A stretch of 50,164 nucleotides of DNA, taken from assembly GCA_025454305.1 (NCBI GenBank), contig JALOOQ010000012.1:1-50164 (forward strand), read 5' to 3'. Positions 27,996-37,072 of this stretch are shown one piece after another. Position numbers and translations under genes: made by a program. Source of the DNA: Cyanobium sp. Prado107. GTDB taxonomy: Bacteria; Cyanobacteriota; Cyanobacteriia; PCC-6307; Cyanobiaceae. Numbering within the stretch: position 1 is the stretch's first letter; each line of letters begins with the position of its first letter. The notes under the pieces are model-generated. The model had not been told where the DNA came from. It worked only from the letters and a program-made list of their open reading frames with translations, and did not search any database.

Positions 27996-30900
27996 ATGAC
28001 GATCGGCAGCGCGAACCCAGCCGCCGGCGCCGGATCCACCGGAGCGAGCGAATCCGGATTGCGTCGGGTGGTGCTGATCGCCGGCTTCGAGGTGTTCAAC
28101 GCCGCCCTCTACCGCCACGCGGCCGAGCGGGCCGTGGCGCGCTGTCCCGAGCTGCAGATCCGCGTCTTCAGCGACCACGACCTGCGCCGGCGCGATCCCC
28201 AACTCGTGGCTGCCCTGAGCGGCGCCGAGGTGCTGTTCGCCAGCCTGATCTTCGATTTCGACGACGTCGAATGGCTGATCCGGCAGGCCGCGGAGATTCC
28301 CGTGCGGCTGGTGTTCGAGTCGGCCCTGGAGCTGATGGCGCTGACGCGGCTCGGCCGCTTCACCATCGGCGCCGGCTCCCGTGGGATGCCCCGGCCGGTG
28401 CGGGCGCTGCTGGACAAGTTCGGCAGCGGCCGGGAGGAGGACCGCCTGGCGGCCTACGTGGGCTTCCTCAAGGTGGGCCCGAAACTGCTGCGCTTCCTGC
28501 CCTCCCGCCGGGCCCAGGATCTGCGCCACTGGCTGGTGCTCTACGGCTACTGGAACGCGGGGGGAGAAGAGAACGTCACCGCCCTGTTCCTCTATCTGGC
28601 CCGGCACGGCCTCGGCCTGGACTGCGGCCCGGTGCCGCCACCCCAGGACACGCCTGCCATGGGGCTGGTCCATCCCGACCACCCGGAGGTGTTCCGCCGG
28701 CCCGGCGACTATCTGGCCTGGTTCCACCGCACCCGGCCGGAGAGCCGCCCCGGGCGTGAGGACTGGCCGGTGGTGGGCCTGCTGCTCTACCGCAAGCACG
28801 TGATCACGGCCCAGCCCTACATCGGCCAGCTGATCCGCGCCTTCGAGGCGGCCCGGCTGATGCCGCTGCCGGTGTTCATCAACGGCGTGGAGGGCCACAT
28901 GGCCGTGCGCGACTGGATGACCAGCGCCAGCGAGCCGCCCTCTCCCCAGCGGCGGCAGGCCGTGGCGGTGGAGGCGATCGTCTCGACGATCGGCTTCCCG
29001 CTGGTGGGCGGACCGGCCGGCTCGATGGAGGCCGGCCGGCGCGAGGAGGTGGCGCAGCGCATCCTGCGGGCCAAGAACGTGCCCTACGTGGTGGCGGCGC
29101 CGCTGCTGATCCAGGACATCCACTCCTGGAGCCGCCAGGGCATCGGCGGTCTGCAGAGCGTGGTGCTGTTCGCCCTGCCGGAGCTGGACGGCGCCATCGA
29201 CCCGGTGCCCCTGGGCGGCCTGGTGGGTGACCGCATCCTTCTGGTGCCCGAGCGGCTGCGGAGACTCACCGGCCGTCTCAACGCCTGGATCCGGCTGCGC
29301 CGAACGCCTCCGGCCGAGCGGCGGCTGGCGATCGTGCTCTACGGCTTCCCGCCGGGCTACGGGGCCACCGGCACGGCGGCGCTGCTGAACGTGCCGGACT
29401 CGCTGATGAGCCTGCTGGAGGCGCTGCGCCGCCAGGGCTACGACCTGGGCGATCCCGCCGACTGGCCCGCCGACGGCGAGGAGCTGGTGCGGCGGGTGAA
29501 GGAGGCCGATGAGGCCTGGCTGAGCCGCATCCCGCCGGGGGAGCGGTTCGAGGAGTCGCCCCTGGCCAGCGTCGGCGCCGACGAACTGCGGCAATGGCTG
29601 GGACCCCTGCACAGCCGCCGCATCGAGCGCCAGTGGGGGCCGCTCAGGGGCACCGGCATCCGCACCCTGGGGGATCGCTTCCTGCTGGGCGGGGTGCGGC
29701 TGGGCAACGTCTGGATCGGTGTGCAGCCGCCCCTGGGGGTGGCGGGCGATCCGATGCGGCTGATGTACGAGCGCGACCTCACGCCCCACCCCCAGTACGC
29801 CGCCTTCTACCTGTGGCTGCAGCGGCAGCTGAAGGCCCACGCGGTGCTCCACTTCGGGATGCACGGCACGGTGGAATGGCTCCCGGGCTCGCCCCTGGGC
29901 AACACCGGCTACTCCTGGCCAGACCTGCTGCTGGGCGATCTGCCTCACCTCTATGTGTATGCGGCCAACAATCCGTCGGAGTCGATGCTGGCCAAACGGC
30001 GTGGCTACGGGGTGCTGATCTCCCACAACGTGCCCCCCTACGGCCGGGCCGGGCTGTACCGGGAGCTGGTGGCGCTGCGGGATCTGATCGGCGAATACCG
30101 CGAGGATCCGCTGCGCAACGCCGCCCTGCGCGAGCCGATCCTCAAGGCCGTGTTCGATGCCGGCCTCGATCGCGACTGTCCCCTGCCCGCAGGACTCGAC
30201 CGCCAGGGAACCGAGCAGGAACTCTTCGACACCTATCTCGCGCAGCTGAGCAGCTACCTGCAGCTCCTGGAGCAGCGGCTGTTCTCCAGCGGCCTGCACA
30301 GTCTTGGTGAGCCGCCGGACCGCGCCGGGCTGCTCAGCTACCTCCGGGCCTGCTTCGGTGAGGAGCTGAGCGGCCCGCTGCTGGAGGAGATCACGGCGCT
30401 GGAGCCGGCCAGCCTGGATCGGCTCGCCGACGAGGCCGCCCTGCAGTCCCGGGGGCATGCCCTGCAGCAGCAGCACCCCGAGCTGAACGCTGCCGGACAG
30501 GAGACGCTGGCGCGCGCTCTGCGGGTGGCGGGGCTGCTGCAGCGCAACCGCGAGGAACTCACCAACCTGCTGCGGGGCCTCAACGGCGAATACATTCCTC
30601 CCGCCCCGGGCGGGGACCTGCTGCGCGACGGGCCTGGCGTGCTGCCCACAGGCCGCAACATCCATGCCCTCGACCCCTACCGCATGCCGTCGGCGGGGGC
30701 GATGGCTCGCGGCCGCACGATCGCCCGCCAGATCCTCGAGCGCCACCGCGCCGAGCACGACGGCGCCTGGCCGGAGACCGTGGCGGTGATGCTGTGGGGC
30801 CTCGATGCCATCAAGACCCGGGGCGAATCGCTGGCGATCCTGCTGGAGCTGGTGGGAGCCCGGCCGGTGCAGGAGGGCACGGGCCGGATCGTGCGCTACG

Positions 30901-31856
30901 AGCTGATCCCGCTGGCGGAGCTCGACCACCCCCGCGTCGACGTGCTCGCCAACCTGTCGGGGATCTTCCGCGACAGCTTCGGCAACATCCTCGAGCTCCT
31001 CGACGATCTCTTCCGCCGCGCCGCCGAGGCCGACGAGCCCGAGGAGCGCAACGCCATCCGCCGCCACTGCAGCGCCCTGCGGGCCGAAGGGGTGGAGAAC
31101 CCCAGCGCCCGGCTGTTCTCCAATCCGGCGGGCGATTTCGGGTCGCTGGTGAACGATCGGATCACCGACGCCAACTGGGAGCAGGGCGATGAGCTCGCCG
31201 CCACCTGGCGCGACCGCAACGCCTACAGCTATGGCCGCAGCGACCACGGCCAGGCCCGGCCGGAGGTGCTGGCGTCGCTGCTGCGCAGCACCGACCGGGT
31301 GGTGCAGCAGATCGACTCGGTGGAATACGGGCTCACCGACATTCAGGAGTACTACGCCAACACCGGCGGCCTCAAACGGGCCGCCGAGGTGGCCCAGGCG
31401 GCCGAGCGTCCCGGGCGGCGGGTGCCGGCCAGCTTCGTGGAGTCATTCTCGCGCGACACCACCCCCCGGGAGCTGGACGAGCTGCTGCGGCTGGAGTACC
31501 GCAGCAAGCTGCTCAACCCCCGCTGGGCCGAGGCGATGGCCTCGATGGGCTCCGGCGGCGCCTACGAGATCTCCCAGCGCATGACGGCGCTGATCGGCTG
31601 GGCGGGCACCAGCGACTTCCGCGATCAGTGGGTGTACGACCAGGCGGCCGACACCTACGCCCTCGATCCGGCCATGGCCTCCCGCCTGCGCCAGGCCAAC
31701 CCCGAGGCCTTCCGCAACGTGGTGGGCCGCATGCTGGAGGCCAGCAGCCGCGGCATCTGGGAGGCCTCGCCCGACAGGCTGGCCGCCCTGCGGCAGCTCC
31801 ACGACCTCACCGACGCGGAACTCGAGGGCGTGGCGGTGGCCGCCGGGGCCGGGTGA
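27996..31856 (+). CDS. Magnesium-chelatase H subunit-like protein (divergent ChlH/BchH)
   Basis: CobN/BchH family; the H subunit binds protoporphyrin IX and inserts Mg. The N-terminal DUF3479-type part reads GLRRVVLIAGFEVFNAALYR, then EVLFASLIFDFDDVEWLIRQ. The core follows, with TIGFPLVGGPAG, FALPELDGAIDP, HFGMHGTVEWLPG (from residue 619), YAANNPSESMLAKRRGYG, LPTGRNIHALDPYRMPS and a complete C-terminus. The length is 1286 residues. Compared with the ChlH I know from cyanobacteria (about 1330), the region after residue 720 is shortened and the block near 1115 reads DIQEYYANTGGLKRAAE instead of the DVSHYFDSDP type. It is coupled to the D-subunit gene by GTGA at 31853. CobN was considered and rejected on the N-terminus. 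Confidence 0.85.
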   Translation: MTIGSANPAAGAGSTGASESGLRRVVLIAGFEVFNAALYRHAAERAVARCPELQIRVFSDHDLRRRDPQLVAALSGAEVLFASLIFDFDDVEWLIRQAAEIPVRLVFESALELMALTRLGRFTIGAGSRGMPRPVRALLDKFGSGREEDRLAAYVGFLKVGPKLLRFLPSRRAQDLRHWLVLYGYWNAGGEENVTALFLYLARHGLGLDCGPVPPPQDTPAMGLVHPDHPEVFRRPGDYLAWFHRTRPESRPGREDWPVVGLLLYRKHVITAQPYIGQLIRAFEAARLMPLPVFINGVEGHMAVRDWMTSASEPPSPQRRQAVAVEAIVSTIGFPLVGGPAGSMEAGRREEVAQRILRAKNVPYVVAAPLLIQDIHSWSRQGIGGLQSVVLFALPELDGAIDPVPLGGLVGDRILLVPERLRRLTGRLNAWIRLRRTPPAERRLAIVLYGFPPGYGATGTAALLNVPDSLMSLLEALRRQGYDLGDPADWPADGEELVRRVKEADEAWLSRIPPGERFEESPLASVGADELRQWLGPLHSRRIERQWGPLRGTGIRTLGDRFLLGGVRLGNVWIGVQPPLGVAGDPMRLMYERDLTPHPQYAAFYLWLQRQLKAHAVLHFGMHGTVEWLPGSPLGNTGYSWPDLLLGDLPHLYVYAANNPSESMLAKRRGYGVLISHNVPPYGRAGLYRELVALRDLIGEYREDPLRNAALREPILKAVFDAGLDRDCPLPAGLDRQGTEQELFDTYLAQLSSYLQLLEQRLFSSGLHSLGEPPDRAGLLSYLRACFGEELSGPLLEEITALEPASLDRLADEAALQSRGHALQQQHPELNAAGQETLARALRVAGLLQRNREELTNLLRGLNGEYIPPAPGGDLLRDGPGVLPTGRNIHALDPYRMPSAGAMARGRTIARQILERHRAEHDGAWPETVAVMLWGLDAIKTRGESLAILLELVGARPVQEGTGRIVRYELIPLAELDHPRVDVLANLSGIFRDSFGNILELLDDLFRRAAEADEPEERNAIRRHCSALRAEGVENPSARLFSNPAGDFGSLVNDRITDANWEQGDELAATWRDRNAYSYGRSDHGQARPEVLASLLRSTDRVVQQIDSVEYGLTDIQEYYANTGGLKRAAEVAQAAERPGRRVPASFVESFSRDTTPRELDELLRLEYRSKLLNPRWAEAMASMGSGGAYEISQRMTALIGWAGTSDFRDQWVYDQAADTYALDPAMASRLRQANPEAFRNVVGRMLEASSRGIWEASPDRLAALRQLHDLTDAELEGVAVAAGAG

Positions 31857-33937
31857 GCGTTTCCAGTGCGGCACGGCCCTATCCGCTTCATGCCGTGGTG
31901 GCTCAGGAGCGGATCCGCACCGCCCTGCTGCTGCTGGCGGTGGATCCGGGGCTCGGCGGGGTGGTGATCGCCGGCCGGCGGGGCACGGCCAAGACCGTGA
32001 TGGCCCGGGCCCTGCACGCCCTGCTGCCACCCATCCGGGTGATCCGCCACTCCTGCGCCCAGGCCGACCCGGCCGCTCCCTGGGACTGGGACGACGCCAC
32101 CGTCGCCCACCGGGCACGGATCAGCCGCACGCCGGTGAGCGCGGTCGTGCCGCCGCCGTTCGTGCAGGTGCCGCTGGGGGTGAGCGAAGACCGGCTGCTC
32201 GGCTCGGTGGATGTGGAGGCCTCGATGCGCAGGGGCCGGCCGGTGTTCCAGCCGGGACTGCTGGCCGAGGCCCACCGCGGCGTGCTGTGCGTGGACGACC
32301 TCAACCTGCTGGAGCCCGCCCTGGCCGATCTGCTGCTCTCCGCCGTGGCGGCGGGCTTCAACCAGGTGGAGCGCGAGGGCATCAGCTTCCGTCACCCCTG
32401 CCGGCCGCTGCTGATCGCCACCGCCAACCCCGCCGAGGGGGAGCTGCGGCCCCACCTGCTGGACCGCTTCGCCATGGTGCTCAGCGCCGACCTGCCCCTG
32501 ACGCTCGACGAACGGGTGGAGGCGGTTCGCCGGGTGCTCTGGTTCGCCGAGCAGCCTTCGCAGTTCTGGGGCCACTACGGCGCCGGGCTGGAGGCGCTGC
32601 GGCGGCAGGTGCTCGCGAGCCGCCGGCGCCTGCGGCGGATGCGCATCCAGCGGGCCCAGATCCGCTACCTGGTGGAGGAGTCGATCCGGGCCGGCACCCA
32701 GGGGCACCGGGCCGATCTGTTTGCCGTGCGGGTGGCCCGGGCCCACGCCGCGCTACAGGGGCGGGAGCGGGTGAAGGCGGTCGACCTGCGCGAAGCGGTG
32801 CGGCTGGCGGTTCTGCCCCGTTCGGCCCTGGTGCTCGCCCCGCCCCCGCCACCACCGACGTCACCGCCGCCGCCGTCCCCCGCAGACCAGCCGCCCGGCG
32901 ATACGGCCCCGCCGCCGCCGGAAGGTGGCGAAACGACCGCCCCGCCCCAGGACCCCGACGTGGTGCCGGAGACCTTCCTGTTCTCGCCGGAGGGGGTGGC
33001 TCTCGACCCCGATCTGCTGGCCATCGCGGCGCACCGCGGCCGTCGCCAGGGGCGCAGCGGCGGGGGCGGGCTGGTGCATTCCCGGGAGCGGGGCCGGTAC
33101 GTCAAGGCGGTGCTGCCCCATGGGCCGGTCGTGCGGGTGGCCGTCGACGCCACGCTGCGGGCGGCGGCGCCGCATCAGCTAGTGCGGCGCCGGCTCCTGC
33201 AGCGGCGGCAGGCCCGCACCCGGGGCCGGCAGGTGCTGATCCGCGATCAGGATCTGCGCGTCAAGCTCCTGGCGCGCAAGGCCGGCGCCCTGGTGATCTT
33301 CGTGGTGGACGCCTCCGGCTCCATGGCCCTCAATCGCATGCAGGCGGCCAAGGGAGCGGTGCTGCAGCTGCTCAGCGAGGCCTACCGCCACCGCGACCAG
33401 ATCGCCCTGATCACCTTCGCAGGCCAGCGGGCGCGGGTTCAGCTGCCGCCCACCCGCTCGATCACAGCGGCCTCCCGGCGGCTGGAGCGTCTGCCCTGCG
33501 GCGGCGGCTCGCCGATGGCCCATGGCCTGGCCCTGGCACTGCGGGTGGGAGGCAATGCCCTGCTCTCCAAGGACATCGCCGAGGTGATCGTGGTGCTGAT
33601 CACCGACGGCAGGGCGAACGTGGACCTGAGCCGGTCGCTGGCGGTCCCGGCCGGCGGTGGCGGTGGTCGTGGGGGTGATGGTCGTGGTGCTGGCGGTGAA
33701 CCGCTGACCCTGGCGGACATTCACGCGGAGGTGCTGACGATCGCCCGCACCCTCGCCAGCCTGATGGTGCCTCTGCTCGTGATCGACACCGGCAGCCGGC
33801 ATCCGCCCTCAGCTCTGCTGGCGGATCTGGACAGCAAGGGCGGCGCCACGGTGCTGCCCCTGCCGCGGGCAACGGCCGCACAGATCAGCGCCACATCACG
33901 GCGGTGGCTGGCGCAGGGGCGATCCGGCGACGGCTGA
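31853..33937 (+). CDS. Magnesium-chelatase D subunit-like protein (ChlD-type, AAA plus VWA)
   Basis: The D subunit partners the AAA ATPase ChlI to drive Mg insertion by H. The AAA domain has Walker A GRRGTAKT (residues 41-48). The Walker B-like VDDLN (147-151) differs from VDEIN in the usual ChlD. A Pro-rich linker (about 325-362) follows, then a VWA domain with MIDAS DASGSM at 486-491. A glycine-rich insertion (about 598-616) interrupts the VWA domain after ITDGRANVDLSRSL. The length is 694 residues from GTG 31853. No I-subunit gene is nearby, so ChlI would have to come from elsewhere. It may be the only ChlD of the genome or a paralogue. Confidence 0.88.
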   Translation: MSVSSAARPYPLHAVVAQERIRTALLLLAVDPGLGGVVIAGRRGTAKTVMARALHALLPPIRVIRHSCAQADPAAPWDWDDATVAHRARISRTPVSAVVPPPFVQVPLGVSEDRLLGSVDVEASMRRGRPVFQPGLLAEAHRGVLCVDDLNLLEPALADLLLSAVAAGFNQVEREGISFRHPCRPLLIATANPAEGELRPHLLDRFAMVLSADLPLTLDERVEAVRRVLWFAEQPSQFWGHYGAGLEALRRQVLASRRRLRRMRIQRAQIRYLVEESIRAGTQGHRADLFAVRVARAHAALQGRERVKAVDLREAVRLAVLPRSALVLAPPPPPPTSPPPPSPADQPPGDTAPPPPEGGETTAPPQDPDVVPETFLFSPEGVALDPDLLAIAAHRGRRQGRSGGGGLVHSRERGRYVKAVLPHGPVVRVAVDATLRAAAPHQLVRRRLLQRRQARTRGRQVLIRDQDLRVKLLARKAGALVIFVVDASGSMALNRMQAAKGAVLQLLSEAYRHRDQIALITFAGQRARVQLPPTRSITAASRRLERLPCGGGSPMAHGLALALRVGGNALLSKDIAEVIVVLITDGRANVDLSRSLAVPAGGGGGRGGDGRGAGGEPLTLADIHAEVLTIARTLASLMVPLLVIDTGSRHPPSALLADLDSKGGATVLPLPRATAAQISATSRRWLAQGRSGDG

Positions 33938-33988
33938 AGGTGCGTTGTCCCTATGCGGCTAAAGTCATAAGACAACGCCACGGATTCC

Positions 33989-35122
33989 ATGGCTTCCGCC
34001 CCGCATGCCACCCCGAAGGCCGCCATCTCCCTGCTCGCCGCCGCCGGTGGCGGTCCGCTGCTGTTCCGCCAGCTGTTCGACGCCGACACCGGCACCTTCA
34101 CGTACCTGCTGGCCGACACCGCCGGCCGCCAGGGGGTGATCATCGACAGCGTCTTCGAGCAGCACCAGCGCGACCTCTCCCTGATCCGGGAGCTGGGCAT
34201 CGAGCTGGTGGCCTCGATCGACACCCACGTGCACGCCGACCACGTCACCGGCAGCTGGCTGATGCACGCGGCCACCGGCTGCGCGATCGGCCTGGCGGCC
34301 GCGGGTGGCGCCGAGAACGTCACCCTGCCCTTCACCCACGGCGATCGGGTGCCCTTCGGCAACCGCTACCTGGTGGTGCGCAGCACGCCGGGGCACACCG
34401 ATGGCTGCCTCACCTACGTTCTGGATGACCGTTCCATGGCCTTCACGGGTGATGCCCTGCTGGTGCGGGGCTGTGGCCGATGCGATTTCCAGCAGGGTGA
34501 TGCCCACGCCCTGTGGACCTCGATCACCGAGCAGATCTTCAGCCTGCCTGAGTCCTGCCTGCTCTACCCCGGCCACGACTACACCGGCCGCAGCGTCACC
34601 TCGGTGGTCGAGGAGAAGTCCTACAACGCCCGCCTCGGCGCCGGTGCCACCGAACGCGATTTCGTGGGCCACATGGAGAACATGAAGCTCCCGCATCCGC
34701 ACCGCATCGCCGAGGCGCTGCCCGGCAACCTGCGGTCCGGCAAGCCCAGAGAACCGCAGGCAACCCCTGCCTGGGCGCCGGTGGCCCGCAGCTACGCCGG
34801 CCTGCCGGAGCTGACGCCGGCCTGGGTTGCAGCCCACCGCCAGGACGTGACGGTTGTCGATGTGCGTTCCGCCGAGGAGCTCGAGGGTCCCGACGGGCGG
34901 GTGGAAGGCAGCCTCTCGATCCCGCTGCCCGACCTGGAACGGCGCAGCGCCGAGATCCCAGCCGACCGGCCGGTGGTGGTGGTGTGCCATTCCGGCAGCC
35001 GCTCCGCCCTCGCCACCCAGCAGCTGCTCAAGGCCGGTCGGGCCGAGGTGGCCAACCTGCGCGGTGGGCTGCGCCTCTGGGCCGACGAGGGCTACCCGCT
35101 CGAGGTTCCTCAGCTGACCTGA
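33989..35122 (+). CDS. Persulfide dioxygenase-rhodanese fusion (ETHE1-like MBL plus rhodanese)
   Basis: The N-terminal metallo-beta-lactamase domain carries THVHADH (79-85), H136 in TPGHTDG, D155 in TGD and H196 in YPGHDY. The ETHE1-type block GCGRCDFQQGD follows the Asp. The C-terminal rhodanese domain has its active Cys333 in VVVVCHSGSRSA. ETHE1-like enzymes oxidise glutathione persulfide to sulfite; the rhodanese part can move sulfane sulfur to thiosulfate. The product is 377 residues with no signal peptide. It is the first gene of a sulfur cluster; upstream, GTTGTCCCTATGCGGCTAAAG is A/T-richer and may hold the promoter. Confidence 0.88.
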   Translation: MASAPHATPKAAISLLAAAGGGPLLFRQLFDADTGTFTYLLADTAGRQGVIIDSVFEQHQRDLSLIRELGIELVASIDTHVHADHVTGSWLMHAATGCAIGLAAAGGAENVTLPFTHGDRVPFGNRYLVVRSTPGHTDGCLTYVLDDRSMAFTGDALLVRGCGRCDFQQGDAHALWTSITEQIFSLPESCLLYPGHDYTGRSVTSVVEEKSYNARLGAGATERDFVGHMENMKLPHPHRIAEALPGNLRSGKPREPQATPAWAPVARSYAGLPELTPAWVAAHRQDVTVVDVRSAEELEGPDGRVEGSLSIPLPDLERRSAEIPADRPVVVVCHSGSRSALATQQLLKAGRAEVANLRGGLRLWADEGYPLEVPQLT

Positions 35123-35240
35123 ACCCGGTGCGCCATCAGCGCTCCGCCAGCCGGACCCTGCGGGCTCCTTCCTGTCCAGTCCCGGATTCGGTGCCGCTGC
35201 CGGTTCTGTGCCCCCACACCGCTCTCTGTCCCCAGACGTG

Positions 35241-35780
35241 ATGACCACCACCCAGCCCCTGCCGCACCGCAGCCGTGTGTCGGCCCACGACCTGACTGAC
35301 CAGCTCACCAGTCATGCCGTGACGGTGGTCGATGTGCGTGAACCGGTGGAATTCGCCTCCGGCCATATCGAGGGAAGCCTCAACATCCCCCTCGGGCGTC
35401 TCGCGAGAGCCGACCTGCCCAGTGGTCCGCTGGTGCTGGTGTGCCACAGCGGCAACCGCAGCAGCCGGGGTCTGCGGATCCTGCAGCAGCAGGGTCACCC
35501 CCATCCCGTCGCCGACCTGGAGGGCGGGGTGCTGTCCTGGGAGCAGGCCGGTCTGCCCCTGCGGCGGCTGCGGAAGGCTCCTCTGCCGCTGATGCGCCAG
35601 GTGCAGATCGCCGCCGGTTCCCTCGTGCTGCTGGGGCTGATCCTCAGCCAGGTGGCGGCGCCGGCCTGGATCCTGCTCACCTGGTTCGTGGGGGCCGGCC
35701 TGGTGTTCGCCGGCATCAGCGGCTTCTGCGGCATGGCGCAGCTGCTGGCGGCGATGCCCTGGAACCGGATCTCGCCGTGA
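35241..35780 (+). CDS. Rhodanese domain fused to a DUF2892-like membrane hairpin
   Basis: The rhodanese domain (VVDVREPVEFASGHIEGSLN) has catalytic Cys68 in LVCHSGNRSSRG. After residue 110, two membrane segments follow (IAAGSLVLLGLILSQVAAPA and WILLTWFVGAGLVFAGISGF), ending in GFCGMAQLLAAMPWN. This rhodanese-membrane form is found in thiosulfate and sulfide modules and probably presents sulfur at the inner membrane. ATG 35241 gives 179 residues. The stop overlaps the next gene's GTG (GTGA). Confidence 0.85.
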   Translation: MTTTQPLPHRSRVSAHDLTDQLTSHAVTVVDVREPVEFASGHIEGSLNIPLGRLARADLPSGPLVLVCHSGNRSSRGLRILQQQGHPHPVADLEGGVLSWEQAGLPLRRLRKAPLPLMRQVQIAAGSLVLLGLILSQVAAPAWILLTWFVGAGLVFAGISGFCGMAQLLAAMPWNRISP

Positions 35781-36625
35781 TCGAGTCCACACCGACCCTG
35801 CTGCTGCTGGGCGGCGCCCTGATCGGGTTTCTGCTGGCGGTGCTGGGTGCCGGTGGCTCGATCCTGCTGCTGCCGCTGCTGGTCAGCGGGGCTGGGCTGC
35901 CCACCCGTGAAGCCGTACCGCTGTCCCTGATCGTGGTGGGGCTGCTGGCCCTGGCCAATGTGCCGCCCTACCTGCGCCGGGGCTGGATCGCCCCCAGGCC
36001 CGCCCTGGTGCTGGGCGTGCCGGCCCTCGTGGGCAGCTGGATCGGTGGCAGTCTGGTCAAGGCCGGTCTCATTCCCGAAGCCCTGCAGCTGGCTCTGTTC
36101 GCCGCGGCGGCGCTGCTGGCCTCGTGGTTGCTCACCCGCAGCTCCACGCTCGTGACAGCCACCACCGCCAACCAGGCCAGCGGCGGCGGCAGCGGACTGC
36201 TGGCGGCGCAGGGAGTGCTGGTGGGTCTGCTCACCGGGATCGCCGGTGTGGGTGGAGGCTTCGCCATCGTCCCGGCCCTGGTATTGCTTGCGGGACTGCC
36301 GATGGCGCTGGCCAGCGGCACCAGCCTGGTGCTGATCGCCACCAACGCCCTGGTGGCACTGCTGGCCCTGGGCCACTGGCCCAGGGATGTGATGGCACTG
36401 CTGATCCCCCTGCTGCTGGGAGGACTGGCTGGCGGCGTGGTGGGCCAGAGGCTGGCACCCCACCTGCCTGATCTACGGCTGCGTCAGGGCTTCGCGGTGC
36501 TTCTGGTGGGCTCCGCTCTGCTCACCGGCGTGGAGGCCTGGCGGCGCCAGCAATCGCTCCCCACCGCGGAACGTCCTCCCCAAGCCGCGCCAAGGGCCTT
36601 GTCCCCGTCGTTCCGCCTGCCATGA
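35777..36625 (+). CDS. TauE/SafE-family sulfur anion exporter
   Basis: Polytopic membrane protein of 282 residues with about eight hydrophobic segments. The duplicated family motif appears twice: LLAVLGAGGSILLLPLLVSG near residue 20 and LLTGIAGVGGGFAIVPALVL near 155. Members export sulfite or related sulfur compounds. The GTG start overlaps the rhodanese stop, and the stop overlaps the OsmC-like ATG. Here it probably removes sulfite made by the upstream persulfide dioxygenase. Confidence 0.88.
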   Translation: MIESTPTLLLLGGALIGFLLAVLGAGGSILLLPLLVSGAGLPTREAVPLSLIVVGLLALANVPPYLRRGWIAPRPALVLGVPALVGSWIGGSLVKAGLIPEALQLALFAAAALLASWLLTRSSTLVTATTANQASGGGSGLLAAQGVLVGLLTGIAGVGGGFAIVPALVLLAGLPMALASGTSLVLIATNALVALLALGHWPRDVMALLIPLLLGGLAGGVVGQRLAPHLPDLRLRQGFAVLLVGSALLTGVEAWRRQQSLPTAERPPQAAPRALSPSFRLP

Positions 36626-37071
36626 CGCCAGAACGCCTGTTTCGGTTCCGCCTTCAGAGCCGGCATTCCGCTCCCGAGCGGGCCAGCACTGATCTGGCTG
36701 TCCAGTGGCTGAGCCCTGAGGGCCTCTGGGAACCCCAGGAACTCACCCTCACCATGCCGGGGTTCCGGATCTACCTGATCTCGCTGCTGCTCTGCCAGCA
36801 TTTCTATCTCGTGGCCAACGCCCGCGAACGGGGGATCCCCCTGGAGCGGGTGGAGGCTGACTTCGCGGTGAGCGCCGGAGAGGACTGGATCCTGCACAGC
36901 GTGACCGGCGACTTTCAGATCCAGCTGGACGGATCGGCGCTGGTGCAACGGGGCGGCTCCATGTCCGAGGAGGACCTCGCCTTCATCGAGGAACGCATGA
37001 AAGCCTGTCCTGTATCGAGAAATCTGGCTTCTTCAGTGGAGAAGCGCACCAGACTGAAGGTGTTCGGCTGA
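36622..37071 (+). CDS. OsmC-like protein
   Basis: OsmC/Ohr-fold protein of 149 residues. The family ending MSEEDLAFIEERMKACPVSRN includes Cys129, and Cys58 in LISLLLCQHFYLVANARERG is the likely partner. In OsmC these two cysteines reduce organic hydroperoxides. In sulfur clusters, OsmC-like proteins may act on persulfides. It overlaps the TauE/SafE stop by four bases, so it is the last gene of the four-gene operon. Confidence 0.8.
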   Translation: MTPERLFRFRLQSRHSAPERASTDLAVQWLSPEGLWEPQELTLTMPGFRIYLISLLLCQHFYLVANARERGIPLERVEADFAVSAGEDWILHSVTGDFQIQLDGSALVQRGGSMSEEDLAFIEERMKACPVSRNLASSVEKRTRLKVFG

Positions 37072-37072
37072 G

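Noticed and set aside
27819-31247. Reverse-strand open frame of over 1100 codons opposite the chlH-like gene
   Set aside because: The forward protein has family motifs along its whole length; the reverse frame is low-complexity Gln/Gly/Ala/His sequence and has no motifs.
27996-31856. Cobaltochelatase CobN as identity of the long H-type protein
   Set aside because: The N-terminus is of the BchH/ChlH DUF3479 type and the gene is coupled to a ChlD-type, not CobT-type, partner.
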